From Catonia carolina (Eukaryota; Arthropoda; Insecta; Hemiptera; Achilidae), in NCBI GenBank assembly GCA_035578175.1, contig JAQMRL010000005.1, positions 59,005,722 to 59,069,721 on the forward strand: DNA of 64,000 nucleotides. The letters are read 5' to 3'. Below the pieces are notes generated by a model. It searched no databases. It was not told the DNA's origin and worked only from the letters and a program-made list of their open reading frames with translations. A program made the translations under genes and the position numbers. Shown here one piece after another: positions 21,299 through 33,419 of this stretch (within the stretch, counting starts at the first letter, position 1; the number at the start of each line of letters is the position of its first letter).

Positions 21299-21510
21299 AC
21301 TCAGCGTTACTCGTCGATCTTAATACTTTATATTGGAAGCGTTGTATTATTTCTAAATTAGATCTGCTGCATGTACCCCAAAGCTGACCGCCATACTTCA
21401 AAACAGACTTGAAAATTGTATTATAGATCAACACCTGATTTTCAACAGATAATTGTGATCTTCTTCCTAATAACCAGTTAAACTTCATGTATTTCAAATT
21501 AAGGTTACCA
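21299..21510 (-). pseudogene. Jockey-type ORF2 fragment (inverted part)
   Basis: Minus-strand frame with 'LNLKYMKFNWLLGRRSQLS', 'LIYNTIFKSVLKYGGQLWG' and 'SNLEIIQRFQYKVLRS'. This is the segment downstream of the reverse-transcriptase core in Jockey-clade elements. It would be followed in an intact element by the piece now on the plus strand. It starts abruptly after the filler and stops at the insertion edge, so it has no start and no end of its own. Confidence 0.82.
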
Positions 21511-21540
21511 CCACCACCTGAACCACCTGGCATTAAATTT

Positions 21541-21611
21541 GCTGGACAACAGTGAGAAAACGAAGCTCCTCCAAAGACATCACATCCTCGACTTCGACCA
21601 GTGTTTTTAAT
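21541..21611 (+). pseudogene. Jockey-type ORF2 last codons (direct part)
   Basis: Plus-strand frame reads LLDNSEKTKLLQRHHILDF and then a stop near 21609. This is the extreme C-terminus of the same Jockey-like protein, followed by an AT-rich 3' untranslated region and the A-run. It lies in the opposite orientation to the adjacent ORF2 fragment. Confidence 0.75.
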
Positions 21612-21946
21612 CCATGCACGAAATTAAATTCACCATTCATCTTCATCACTACTTTTTAATCTAAAGTGAAATTTCAAAATTTTATTTTATTTTACTTTTC
21701 TATTGTTAACTTCTTTTACATGGTTTACTTCATTTTTTGTTTACTTCTTTTGCATTGTTAATGCTAATTTTGTTACTTTGCAACTTTTCTTAGTTTGTCA
21801 TTAACTTTATTTTATAATTTTATTTAGTTGAAGAGTGAGAGCAAAACCTGTCTACTTCACTCACGTCAGTTTAGTTCTTTTATAATGATTTGCTTAAAGC
21901 CACATTGCAAAGGCTGATTGTAAATAAATAAGTTGAATAAAAAAAA

Positions 21947-22195
21947 TTACTACATTGCGAGTTTCTCAAAAACTGTTCCTACGACATCCTTTTTTAAAAT
22001 TGCGTTATTTACTAAATTTTTGTGCTTTATAAGATAGAGTAAAAAAATGTATGCTTTTATTCGCGAGAGGCTGTGCTCTCATGGAAGAAATTATTTTTTT
22101 AAAAGTTTAGATGTTATGTATTTTAGGACAAAGGTAAACATAATAAAGTTTATAGAAAATTTAAAAAACTGCAACTTTTAATTGAAATATTTATT
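21947..22195 (+). repeat. REP-B, continuation
   Basis: Resumes after the LINE: 'GAGTTTCTCAAAAACTGTTC', 'GCGTTATTTACTAAATTTTT', 'TATAAGATAGAGTAA', to the 'CTGCAACTTTTAATTG' block. Confidence 0.7.
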
Positions 22196-22778
22196 CCACA
22201 GTGGTTACTTAAGTTTCAATTATTGATGTCTATTCGTTAAGAAAGGTTTCCCTTAAGAATGAACAGAAATCCTAAATTTTAGAAAGGTTTCCCTTAAAAA
22301 TGAACAGAAATCCTAAATATTAATTTAGTGATATAAAAAGAAATGTAGAAAATTTAATTTTTCCTCTTTCCGGGTACCCTTAAGAAAGAAGCAATACTGT
22401 ATTGAAAAATTGATGAAGTAATCGTTACTTGACTTTAATAAGAGAATATAGTTTATTAAAAACGTCGCTGATAAGTCTTCCAAATTTAATAAAAAGTAAA
22501 AAACAAAAATATTTTAAGTTTGTCTTTTATAAATGCAGATACATCGAATCATCACATAATTAGATCACCGTACGAAAGTACAGGAGATGAATATTACATC
22601 TACATAATCTTTAAAATGTTGAGGCATAACTATGAGAAATAACAGTGAGTCATGAAAATTTAAGAATATTTACTAACATTAATAATAACTGTGTGGAAAT
22701 ACCAAACATTGCAACTAAAACCACATAAACTCTCTCTCTTAACATCATATAAATTATATACAATAGTTTACTTTATAC

Positions 22779-22823
<45 letters not shown>

Positions 22824-23457
22824 TACTTTTAGTACAGTTGTAAGTTGTTCATATCATAAGACACAAGTTACAAGACACCTTTACCCATGTCTTAAACATG
22901 AGCGAGTCTTTATCATGGCTCGTCAAACTACATTCCCTACCTCGTATACGAATACTTTTAAGTTTTAAAGAAATATTACCAGTATTATTTCTACTGCATC
23001 TCAGGTACTTACCTATTGAAGAATTCAAATATAAAATGAAATAATATAAATAAAAACAAGTAATGCTTGAATTGAAGTAAAATATTATACTGGTATTTAC
23101 AGGAAGAATATATTTATAGGAAGATCTTAATTAGGAATATCGGGAGTTCAAGTCGAAGATTTATTGATATTAAAAGACTTCTACTTAGTTTTCTTTATAT
23201 ATCTTTGGTAAAGAGGATGGAAAGACAAAAGGCTGGTTTCAACTCTTAAAGTTGTGTAATTAATAAATAATAAGGCCTACTGTATAAGAGTAAGATAATC
23301 GAAGAATGCAATGAAAACCGGGTTCGCCAAAATTAAAAACATTGAGTAAAGATCTTAATTCCGGTTGAAAATAGTATTCAAACAGTCACATATGCGATGA
23401 TAAAGCGATTCTGTCCATCGGATTTATTCTGGAGGAAGCCAAGAATATTGTAACATT
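22196..23457. other. unassigned DNA with small repeats
   Basis: It contains a 41-bp tandem duplication (22241-22321, unit beginning GAAAGGTTTCCCTTAA) and a (TTA)n tract at 22777-22824. A short echo of SINE-A (AAAGGCTGGTTTCAACTC) lies near 23228. No gene. Confidence 0.6.
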
Positions 23458-23835
23458 GTTGTTTAGGTCATTAGCTGAAAGGCTGGTTTGAACTTCTAGA
23501 GGTTTTACTAAGTAACATGAGGAGTGAGGTGGTTTAACAATACCTTCCTTACTGAGCCGAAAAGTATCAGCATGACACGATCTCTGTAAAGCACATATTT
23601 TCCACTCTGCAAATGGCACCTTCACTTCATTTACCACAGGGTCTGGCTTTATTATGAAATTTATTACTTTCATAGGAGAAAACTCTGACTTATGTCTTTT
23701 ACACCTTTACCTCTTCTGTTCTTAAATGCTTCAGTCATATAATTGGCTGACCAAGTGATAATAAACAGAACTATTTTTATAGTCCTGGAACTAGCAGATC
23801 GAGTGCAATCAACATTATACAATCACGTAAAATTC
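23458..23835 (-). mobile_element. SINE-A copy with 8-bp TSD
   Basis: Minus-strand SINE-A from 'TTGTTTAGGTCATTAGCTG' to about 23812, then a short stretch unlike the usual end. GTAACATT occurs at 23450-23457 and 23836-23843 and is a likely target duplication. The recurring ORF is open here (23386-23673) with several substitutions, including 'NEVKVPFAEWKICALQR'. Confidence 0.82.
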
Positions 23836-23843
23836 GTAACATT

Positions 23844-25910
23844 ATACAGTGATATCGTAAAAATTATTGATGGAATAGATTGTTTATTGTAAGAATTTTG
23901 TTGTATTGGGTGGAGTGTGTTGTACAAGGATAGTGAATTGCGGAGAATGAGATATTTTGAATAGAATTTATTGGAAAAGAGGTAGTGGTTTGTTTTCACT
24001 GTTATTGATAATTTCTACTATGTTTTGGATTTTTCTGGTAAAGCGTAGTCATTTTTGTATCTGTTATGTAACAAACCTATGACCGTCTAGAAAAGGCAAC
24101 CACCCGCCTTTATAGTTCAGTTGTATTTGCAACTCGGTATTGAGCGAATGAGTGCTGTTAGCATGTGTTTATATAAACGGTTACAAGTACGTTTGAAAAA
24201 GGTTTTCGTACTGTAATTGGTTGTAGGTAAAAGGCTATTATTAAATATTGTAAAATCACTGTTATTTTTAGTTAAATTAGTTTAAGATTTAAGTTTTGGC
24301 AATTAATTTAAGTAGCTGTATTTGTTAGTAGGTTAAGTTTAATAATTATTTGTAAATATTAATTGTTTAAATAAATATTGTAATAATTTTAAGAAAGTCT
24401 GTTTATTAATTAATAGCTGCACTCTGCGCGCGCTGCTACGCCTGCAAAAAATCTATTTAAAGTGAACGATGTAGATCTACTGATCGCTTGTCGTTTCGGA
24501 GGCTTAGCTGCACAAAAACTACTCGGAAAATTGCAGAAACAATAAAAAATTAGCATTCATAATAATTTATAATGATTATACATATGTGACCGTCCATAGG
24601 AAAAGGGATCTTATCTTTACTAAGCAAAGTTTTCAGGAGAGCAAAAAACTGAAATTAGGTCAAAAAATGACATTTTCTGTTTTATTTTTGTTTAAAATAT
24701 TATTTATTCTTTTCTGTGTATAAAAATAACCCTATTTTATTTAATTTGAATTTAAAACCTGATTAAATTCCTAAAAATAAACAGTATGTCAAATAGGGAA
24801 AACGGATCTTAGCTTTACCAATGTATTTCTTACTGCTTAAGTTAAGATTCCTTTTCTATTGGATATGTAAAAGAAAAACTAAAAGTTTTGACTCAAAACA
24901 TAAAAAAAGTAAAAGAGCACGTAGAATATCCTTCCAAGAAAATAGTCAAAATTGGTACACTTTACAAGAGAATCAATAAAATTCTCAGAATGTAAATTTT
25001 TAGTTTAGGTCTATTTTATAAGTAAGACATGCGATCTGACAAAGACAAGGAAAGTAAAAATATTAATAGAAATATAATAATTGAACAATATTATTACTAT
25101 AACATTAACCAACTTCAATTGCAATTTCCCGAAAACTACCTAGTGTTTCTTAAACTTCATTTTTAAATTCTGTAACTTTTTTATAAATAAATATTAAAAA
25201 AATATAAAAATATCATTATTTTTAGCATTAAATTCTTTGTAAGAAACACTCATAACCTCTTTTTTTGGCTTGATTGAAGATAAGCCCCTTTTTCTGTGCC
25301 GGTCACATATATATATCGCTCATAAAACAAAAAACATCTGTTATTATTTGTCCTTCGTTATAAAGATCTGTATTTCAAAAGTCAAACATCTGACATTTTC
25401 AAAAATACAAAAACAACATCAAGCTCCTAACTTTCATTCTACTAATCAGATCGAAGTTTTCAAAAAATTAAAACCTGCTCCAGAAACTGAATAATCTATA
25501 GATGAAATTTGATTCAGAACAGTTGAACAGTTTCGGAATGCATAAGGGATAAGCAAACAAACATTCATTTTTTCATTCAAGTAACAGTTAATAAATATTT
25601 ATTTTTTTTACTTTAAACAAATACAAAATTATATCTTATCTACTAGGAATAGATGACCACCAAATCAAGTAAATGGTGGTTATAGAAATACATAAAAACA
25701 AGTCTACAAATGAATAATAAATCAATGTCTTCTTCCACTACAAATTATAATCTAAATTGTAGCGGCAGCTATAGCGAATGTTACCCATGTATCTTTGACA
25801 CTAAACACTAACCACTGCTAGTAAACTTCAGATTAGATATTAACCTGTACATGGCTAAAATTACACTAATTAAATATTACCATTAAAATTATTTATTATT
25901 ATTATTATTA

Positions 25911-25964
<54 letters not shown>

Positions 25965-26840
25965 TATATACCAAGATCAGTAAGTTCCTATAAGTACTGG
26001 ATAGCAAGCAGTGCAACCCAGCATCAATAAAATAGAAACGCTAACGCACAATTCTTACAAGTTGTTCAACATCAGTTACGTAGCACTCATAGTCCTTGAG
26101 CTAATATTTAACCTTTTTTGAAAATCTTAACATGTTTAAGCTATTTTTGATTTCAATAGGCAACAGGTTTAAGCACTTTGGATATAAAGAAACAAAAATT
26201 TTAGCAAAAACGGATTTATTAACTTTTGGTCTTACAAAAAGTGGTTGGCTTAAACTTCTAGTTGTGTGATATTATTTTTCAGTACCTACCTCTGTGGTAT
26301 TTTTTTTTATAAAACTATTTAAAAACTTTAAAAGTAAGTTTCCAATGGGCAGGTTTCGTAAATTTTTAAAATCATTAACAGTGCTGTCTCTCTGACGTTT
26401 AAATAATAATATTTGAATGAAATATTTTTTAGTTACAAACAATATTCTTTTAGTTTATCATGAGTATCCCCAAAAATTAAAAACGTATACCCAGACTCCG
26501 AAAGAATTTAGGCTAAGATGTTACAAAATTATTCAAGATCGTCTGAACCGGTTTGAAATTTGACTGAAAAAGTGAAGGATAGTGGTTTTCACGAACAAAT
26601 CCGTTCAAGTTACATTCTCACTTCGACCTCAATTATGTCCCCTCTTCGTCTGAATAACGCAAATATTTCTCAAAACGATAAATTAAAACTAAATTAAGTT
26701 TATGGCTGGACAAACGACTGACGGAGCAATCACGTAAAATAAAACGTTTTGAACTAAATAATCATCTTAAAATGTTATACTGTAAAAATTTAAAATGTTA
26801 TAAATAAGCGTTGTTAGGCGATAAATGAAGTGAAGGAAAA
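23844..26840. other. unassigned AT-rich DNA, 3 kb
   Basis: No host gene or transposon gene visible. It contains a (TTA)n tract at 25888-25963 and a repeated AAAAGGGATCTTATC-like motif: direct near 24600 and 24795, and inverted near 24845-24868. The ORF at 25270-25494 lacks protein-like features. Confidence 0.45.
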
Positions 26841-26841
26841 T

Positions 26842-27610
26842 TCGACGGAGAAATCATAGTATTTAGCTGAGGCAAAGAAGGAACCAGAGGATATCTTAAG
26901 TGGAATGAATAGATGAGAAAGGATTACTTCATGAAAATTAATAAGAACAAAACGAAAAACCTGTACAGTAGCAAGAGTGGTTTAGAGAAGATGGGAAATT
27001 TAAAAGTAGTAACGGAAACATACAAGAAGTTGAGGAATTCTGCTATCTAGGGAGTAAAATAACAAACGATGGTAGAACCACAAATGATAAAAGTAGGATT
27101 GCTCAAGCTAGAAGAGCCTCTGAAATGAAAATCAGCTTACTGACTACGAAAATTGATTTACAGAATAGAAAAGATTTCTTAAAACACTGTTTGGAGTATA
27201 GCATTATACAGGAGTGAAACGTGGGTGATAGGGGCTGTCCAAAGTGGAAGAGGATAGCAGCTTTTGATATGTGGTGTTATAGGAAAATGTTAAAGAGTAG
27301 GTGCATGGACAAAATAAGTAATTTTGAGGTTCTTAGACGAGCGGATTAAAAAAGAAGTATACGGAATCATCTTACCAGAAGTAGGGATATACTAGTGGGG
27401 CCTATCTTAAGACATACAGGTATTATTACTCTATCAATAATGGAGGGTAATATTCAGGGAGTGAATTGTAGGGAGAGGCAAAGGTTAGAAAATTTAAAGC
27501 AAATTACGAAAGTTATAGGTGTTGGTATTTAAATATTAAACGACTTACGGAAGATAGAAGAGCTTGCCAAACTGCATCACACCAGTTGAGAGACTGATGA
27601 CAAAGACCCA
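26842..27610 (+). pseudogene. non-LTR retrotransposon ORF2 C-terminal half
   Basis: Starts at a decayed reverse-transcriptase catalytic block (FDGEIIVFS where functional elements have F-A-D-D). It continues with 'LAEAKKEPEDILSGMNR', 'YFMKINKNKTK', 'FCYLGSKITNDGRT' and 'LLTTKIDLQNRKDFLK', then the GSETW-type region and 'AAFDMWCYRKMLK' remnants, ending near 27605. Frame changes and stops are frequent. The catalytic Asp pair is lost. The fragment at 58.47-58.95 kb is a second copy of the same family. Confidence 0.8.
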
Positions 27611-28319
27611 TTATCATCGAGTAATTCAAAATTAAATTTAACCAGGAAAATAAAAATTTATTATAATGTACAAAAATCTATTTGGCTGGGCGGTATCCAA
27701 CTCTTCGGTGCAGCTACAAGAATATTTCCAAAAATCAGGCCTCCTAATCTGAGTTCTCGAGAACAATTACTAGTGTCCCTTCTACGTTTCACATTGAATG
27801 CTTCGCAACGATTTAAACATATCCTTAGTAAATGAAGTTACGGAATCCATGTATTCAAAATTAATTTATATCCAGTACAGAATTTTTCTTACTCTAGTCT
27901 ACAGAATTACAAGAAATAAAAATTGACTTCCGGATCCGTAATAAGATCGAAGGGAAGACTGACTGATTTATTATTTACACTAAACGTGTATAGACAGATC
28001 GTTCATAAATCCGGAACAATTAAAGTCCAACTTGATTAATCTTACTTAAATAAGTCCGAGTTGCTTGATTATTGTAATTTAAACTAGGAAACCCGTAGGT
28101 AATTGTAGCAGAAACAATAATTATACAAATATTTTTACAAGTTAGTATTCATGTAGAAATTATAATCAACTCTCTGTAATTAAATAACTACGCTCAGTAC
28201 TGGATTACAACACAATAGATATGTATCGAAGTACAAGTTGTACAGAAAGTTTGGTGTCCTAAAAATATATCATAGTTTGAGCTAATTCGTTTTATACTCT
28301 GAATATAACGACTATATTT
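27611..28319. other. unassigned DNA
   Basis: AT-rich; no supported gene or element. Confidence 0.4.
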
Positions 28320-28890
28320 TTACTTTCTCTTCTCCGAGGTATATAAATATATAGGAAAAGAAATTATTGTTTTCATTTTGACTTTTCGAAATCGAGTTTT
28401 CACCATAGGCCCAGGAATTTAAAAAAAAATTGTTTTTAGTGATTGGAGTGTGTATGAACAAAATATCTCAAAAACGGATTATCGTACGAAGTTGAAACTT
28501 AAAACTTAAGTTATATACTGCTAGGGGACTTTACGCGAACATTTTCATTAAAATCAGTCAACCGGAGGTAGTTTATTCGTGCATTTTTTCATGTTTTGGC
28601 AATTTTCTCAAAATCGGCTCCTACAATTTTTAAAAAATTCGCCTCATTTAGGTAGTCATATTTTATACTCTATATTATATACATGATAGGGTAAGCACCA
28701 TATCTGTTAAAATTTTTAGGAAAAATTCTTGTGCTCGTCTGGTAAAAACGTTTCTTTGAGATTGCAGCCTTACTATGCATTCTAGAGGAAAAATGTAACA
28801 ATTGAAGTTGTAAACATATAAAAACCTACAACTTTTACTTCAAATATTTGTTTGTACAACGCTTAATTAAGCAATAATCAGTTATTCTAC
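28320..28890 (+). repeat. REP-B, left arm of inverted pair
   Basis: Plus-strand REP-B, 'TACTTTCTCTTCTCCGAGG' through 'CTACAACTTTTACTTC'. It shares the start 'TTTTTACTTTCTCTT' with the 49.3-kb copy, which helps define the family's left end. Followed after ~35 bp by a minus-strand copy. Confidence 0.75.
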
Positions 28891-28924
28891 AACTTTAGTT
28901 AGGCTTATATAGAAATGTTTGTCC

Positions 28925-29335
28925 TAGAATGCATATTATAAGAATTTAAGCAGACATGGCGCTTACGCTATCTTGTAGAGTATGAAAAATGTAGAAAATT
29001 AAGCGATTAAAAAAAATCGTAGGAGCCTTTTTTAAGAAAATGGCAAAAAGTGAAAAATTGCCCGAATAAACAATAACTTCCGGTCAATCGATTTTGATGA
29101 AAATATTCATGTCGGGTCCTCTAGTGGTATCTAACTTAAGTTTCAAGTTTCAAATTCGTATCATGTGCCTTTCTTGAGATGTTTTGTTGACACAGACAGG
29201 AAGACACATCCATACATACACAGAGAAATCGCTAAAAACATAGTTTTTGGTTTCAGTAAGCCTAAAAAGTGTATATCCGGTGAAAACTCGATTACGAAAA
29301 TTCGACATGAAAACAATAGGAAGACAGTAATAAAC
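28925..29335 (-). repeat. REP-B, right arm of inverted pair
   Basis: Minus-strand REP-B covering the left half of the family, ending with 'ATTCGACATGAAAACAATAG'. With the previous entry it could form a hairpin with arms of about 400 bp. The ORF at 29150-29557 is repeat sequence. Confidence 0.75.
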
Positions 29336-29725
29336 ATTAATTAAAAATAATATTATATTATTTGTTAAAAGGATCATTGGCATAGATTTAATGTAGTTTA
29401 TAAAGCTTTTCACGGTTGATGAGTTCTGCTGTTCCACGCGTTTAGACCAACCAGAACGTTTGCCAGCATTGTTAGATTGTACGAGTGTTTCAGCCTGACG
29501 CGCATGCGTATAAGAGCCGCAGTAGTTCACTCGTGTCTTGCACCACATACTGAACACATCAATTATAGAGCGCGTTATTAGTAATATTTCATAATGTAAT
29601 CAGCTGATTGTATATTCATAGGTTATAATATTGTTATTGAAAGACCAAAAATATGGCTGACGAAATGATATAACAGAGCTACGCGAGCAAGGGTTGGCAA
29701 CGTTGCTGGCAAGTCAATTTAGGTA
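29336..29725. other. unassigned DNA
   Basis: Slightly more GC than its surroundings (29430-29560), with a GCGCATGCG motif at 29499-29507. No gene recognised. Confidence 0.4.
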
Positions 29726-30914
29726 TGTCCACACTCGTGCGCTTTCTTTTTCAACTATCGATTCGACTTGCGATGTCGCATGCTACATCGCATGCGCTTA
29801 GAGGCATACCACCTTCCCGCACTCGTTTGAAGAACTTTATCTAAAAAAAAAACAAAGAATATTTTTGAACAATACACTAAATTAAAGCCTGTTCTTTCCT
29901 GCATTGAATGGTTTGATTTAGATCGTTTTATTTAGAAATTAAAATTTCGGATATAACTCCAGCAATTTATGCAAAAAAGTAATCAGTTTCTAGCCGGTTT
30001 TCTTTACTTTGTCCAGGCTTTTCAGAAAATCGGCGTTTAAGTACGTTAAAGATAAGAGTTTTTTCTATAATATGAATATTTTAAAAGTTAAATCTCATGT
30101 CTCTTTTAATATTCCAGCCATTTTTTAAAAAAGTGCTTTTTTGACTCCACGTAAAGGTAGGGAAATGAATTTTGGACTGAACCATGAATTTTCACAACAG
30201 TATTATGTCAAGCAAAGCGTTCACTTTTTTAATAAAAAAAATCGTTAAATAATCCAAAATGAGCTATGGAATGAGTTGCAGCAGGAAAAACACAGAAGTT
30301 TGTTTTACTAAACGACTGTACTCGGAGCGGATACCGCTATCGAGTTCAGTTTCCTCTCAAAGAAGTTTAAAGGCTAATATAATTTTCTATTAACACCACG
30401 TATCTATTTCTAATTACAAATGAAAAATAAGATACATGGCACAATACTGCTGTAAAAATGCATGATTCAGTCCAAAAATCATTTCCCTATTTTTACATGA
30501 AGCCAAAATACACTTTTTAAAAATAAAATGGCCGGGATTTTAAAATGAAACATCAGATTTCTATTTTAAAATGTTCATGTAGAGAAAACTCTGATCTTCA
30601 ACGTACATAAACGCCGTTTTTATATGAAAAGCCTGGACGGAGCAACGGACGTTTAAAAACCACATTAATGGAAAAAACGGCTAATATTTGAGTACTCTCT
30701 ATGCGTAAATTGCTGCATCTCCGACTAGTTTCAAAACAAAATAATCTAAGTTAACCCAATCAACGCAGAAAAGAACAGGCTTTAATTTAGTGTAGTGTTC
30801 AAAGATATTCGTTATGTTTTTTGAGATAAAGCTCTTCAAACGAGTGCGGATACGTGAAATGGTATGCCTCTAAGCGCATGCGATGTCACATGCTATATCG
30901 CACGAGTGTGGACA
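29726..30914. mobile_element. FB-2 foldback element
   Basis: 1,189 bp bounded by TA on both sides (29724-29725 and 30915-30916). The left end TGTCCACACTCGTGCG is the complement of the right end CGCACGAGTGTGGACA. Arms of about 480-490 bp each follow in inverted order: 'GAGGCATACCA', 'CACTAAATTAAAGCCTGTTC', 'GTCCAGGCTTTTC' and 'TAGGGAAATGA' are all found inverted on the right. A loop of about 200 bp lies near 30215-30420. No transposase. TA flanks suggest mobilisation by a Tc1/mariner-type or related enzyme, which is inference. Confidence 0.82.
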
Positions 30915-30916
30915 TA

Positions 30917-31648
30917 GCTATTGGCTAGCTAAGAAGTGGGTACGTTCAGAGCTCATCAGCCCTGAAAAATAGTATAGTTATAGTTTGTATTTCCCCCTGT
31001 GAATATGGTTTCGTAGTGGACGAAACGTATTAGCGCATTAGGGTTAAATTTATAAAATTATTGATAAAAGGGCTGTAATTTTTAGTTTTTAAGTGCATTA
31101 AGTTGAATATGAAAAATATGTTTTGACAATGGGTTTATGAATTGAAATCTACGTATTAAATTTTTAAACCCACCTTATTATTTCCTCAATTTATGCTATA
31201 ATTTATATAGAGCGTATAAAAGTGAAACCATATTTGTTGTAAGGCCGGTAGGTACTCGGCATGTATCTGTCTCCTTATATGGTCATAAGCATGCTATAAT
31301 TACTTTAATAGGATTTAATTGGATTTTAATCGACACATAATTATTATTAATATGTCTAACAATTTATAATCTTTTTATGATATTTTTATTAATCCTTCTT
31401 TACTCATAAGTAGCCTATCTATCTATCTGTAATCTATTCAGGTATTCTGTGTAAATACAAATTAGTTAATGTCAACACAATTAAACGATATAATCATTTA
31501 CGACTTTCTCCCTACTGCGTTAATACAATGGAGCGTCGATAATTCGGATTTCAGAAATATGGACCTTTGAAAATAATGGTTCAAGCATACCTGATACAAG
31601 TGACTTCCTAGGAGTGGGTACCGAGTATGCATCAAAACAACCCAACAA
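30917..31648. other. unassigned DNA
   Basis: Contains a possible pogo-like end near 31525-31565 (AATGGAGCGTCGATAATTCG) without a partner. No gene. Confidence 0.4.
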
Positions 31649-32215
31649 CGAGGTGTGTAAATAGTAACGTGACAGATGTTTCATTCAAATTAAATTACAA
31701 TTTCCCATTGTCAACTTCAAAGTAATTGCCACAATCACAAAGAAGCCACAAATCGATTGATATAATATATCCATAGCAGTGCTGGAGGTCGAATACTGAA
31801 ATTGAATTTAACTGTTTGGTTACGAAAGTTTCAACCCTTTTACTGCTCAAAAATGACGCCATTTGAAGTATTTTTCAATTTTGGGAATAGAGCAAAATCA
31901 AGAGGACTCAAGTTAGGGGAATAAAGGGCTGAGAAGCTACAGGGATATTTTGTCACTTGTTAAGGACTCATTGATTGAGAATACAGTGTGACAATGTGCT
32001 TTGTCGTGATGGAACACCCATTTTTTTCTTGATGCTTGGTCTCACACGCATAATAAGAGTTAAATTTAACTTGATCATTCTGATTGTCAATAACTATAAG
32101 AACAACTATATAGAACTGTATATTTTTTAAGATAAAAATAACCACCGGGAGGTATCTTGACGACCCGGCGTCCATCTTGTTGTCATGCTCCACAGATTTG
32201 CGAGTAAATCCAATG
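31649..32215 (-). pseudogene. mariner-like transposase relic, C-terminal half
   Basis: The plus-strand edge CGAGGTGTGTAAATAGTAAC (31649) resembles a mariner terminal repeat. On the minus strand the decayed transposase can be followed: 'VFHHDKAHCHTV' (second catalytic Asp block), a degraded third block, 'ILQMASFLSSKRVETFVTK', 'QLNSISVFDLQHCYG' and 'GNYFEVDNGKL' before the terminus. The second block keeps its Asp, and the third Asp is not readable. There are several stops. The 5' end was not found. It is a different subfamily from the 4.0- and 54.9-kb mariners. Confidence 0.68.
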
Positions 32216-33247
32216 GGCGGTACCAGCGTACTAACTATTCCCATACACAAAATATTAAAAATTTATTACCTAGAAACTTATATACAGAGCAATGAAAATG
32301 ATGTTTTGAAGATTTACTCACATAAATCTGTGTGTGTAATGTAAATGTAAGAAATTTAATTATTCGCGACAGAGCAATAAAAATTGCTTTTATGCTACCG
32401 TTTAGTGAAAGGTAAATCACAATAAGAACACCACGCTGATTAACTAATAATTAACACCGCGATGATTAACTAACGAACTATTAAGATGACAGATTTATTT
32501 TTGACAATGTGACCGAGAATGGGTGTTTAGGGTACTGGTGGAATGAGTCAATAGATAGGTAACTGACTGAATGAATACGGGTTTTACCGGCGCTTAGGCC
32601 TATGTTTATTGTTCTGTTTATTTTGTATGTTAGTATTCTAAAAATATTTAAATGTTTATTTTTTGAAATTGGTAATATCTTCGTTATTTATTATTAAAAT
32701 AACGTTATTTATATCTTCGTTAACTTTATTAAAATGAAAGATTTTACATCAAACTTATTTATCTTTAAGCGTTTGGTAATTCTGTTATACAAAATTTTTT
32801 AAAACGTTGACTTTTAACGGAGACATTCGTAGTTTTTTGTTTACCCTTCCCTCTGAACACCCCATCCCTTTGTGATATTAAAAAAATTATAGCCTATTTT
32901 CATTTTGATTATGTCCAGAACCTAAATACCGAAATTCATTGAATTTGGTTCAGCGGTTCTTGCGTGATGCCGTAACATACAAACAGACAAAAATTCAGCT
33001 GAACTTATTTCGGTGTTTACATGGTAGATCTAGCGTAGAAACAAAATTTGGGGCATTTTGAAAAATTGTTCAAACAAAATCATATTTTTAATTATATAGA
33101 TATAATTTATATTCAATGCTTTTTGTTAAACTAAGTAAACTGTATAATGTAATTTATGTACTCTTTCTATACGTTATAATAGTATTTGTTATAGTAGTTA
33201 TAAGTATTTTTGAAAATTGTTTTAATCATTTTTTTGTATACTTCTAT
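32216..33247. other. unassigned DNA, part resembling a LINE 3' UTR
   Basis: About 32810-33060 ('TTGTGATATTAAAAAAATTA', 'TTGGTTCAGCGGTTCTTGCG', 'CATACAAACAGACAAAAATT') resembles a class of short dispersed 3' sequences in arthropod genomes. I cannot place it in a family. No gene. Confidence 0.35.
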
Positions 33248-33419
33248 CCGCCGGCCACATTGGCGTAGTTGGTAACGTGCTCGCTTCTCATCATACGGTC
33301 TTGGGTTCGAATTCCATTCAGGCATGGCATATTTTCATACGTTACAAAAAATCATTTCATCCTTCACCGTCTGCATTAGCAGTAATTGCAGAAGAGTCGG
33401 ACGTTAAACCAAAAAAAAA
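33248..33419 (+). mobile_element. SINE-T1 with A-tail
   Basis: Head 'GGCGTAGTTGGTAACGTGC' (A-box region) and 'TTGGGTTCGAATTCCATTC' (B-box region), then 'CGTCTGCATTAGCAGTAATT', 'CGGACGTTAAACC' and an A10 tail. This is the most complete T1 copy and shows the true 3' end. Confidence 0.85.

Larger units (their letters stand above)
21299..21946 (+). mobile_element. Jockey-like LINE 3' end with inverted 5' segment
   Basis: A LINE insertion in which the 5' part (21299 to about 21510) is inverted relative to the 3' part (about 21536-21946). TTACTAC flanks it on both sides (21292-21298 and 21947-21953), and a plus-strand A-run ends it (about 21936-21946). A filler rich in CCACC sits at the joint (about 21507-21533). 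This is the expected product of twin priming during target-primed reverse transcription. It lands in a REP-B copy that resumes on the far side. Confidence 0.8.

Noticed and set aside
29150..29557. 135-codon open frame
   Set aside because: Most of it is the REP-B right arm, whose translation recurs by homology of the repeat, and the rest is unassigned flank.
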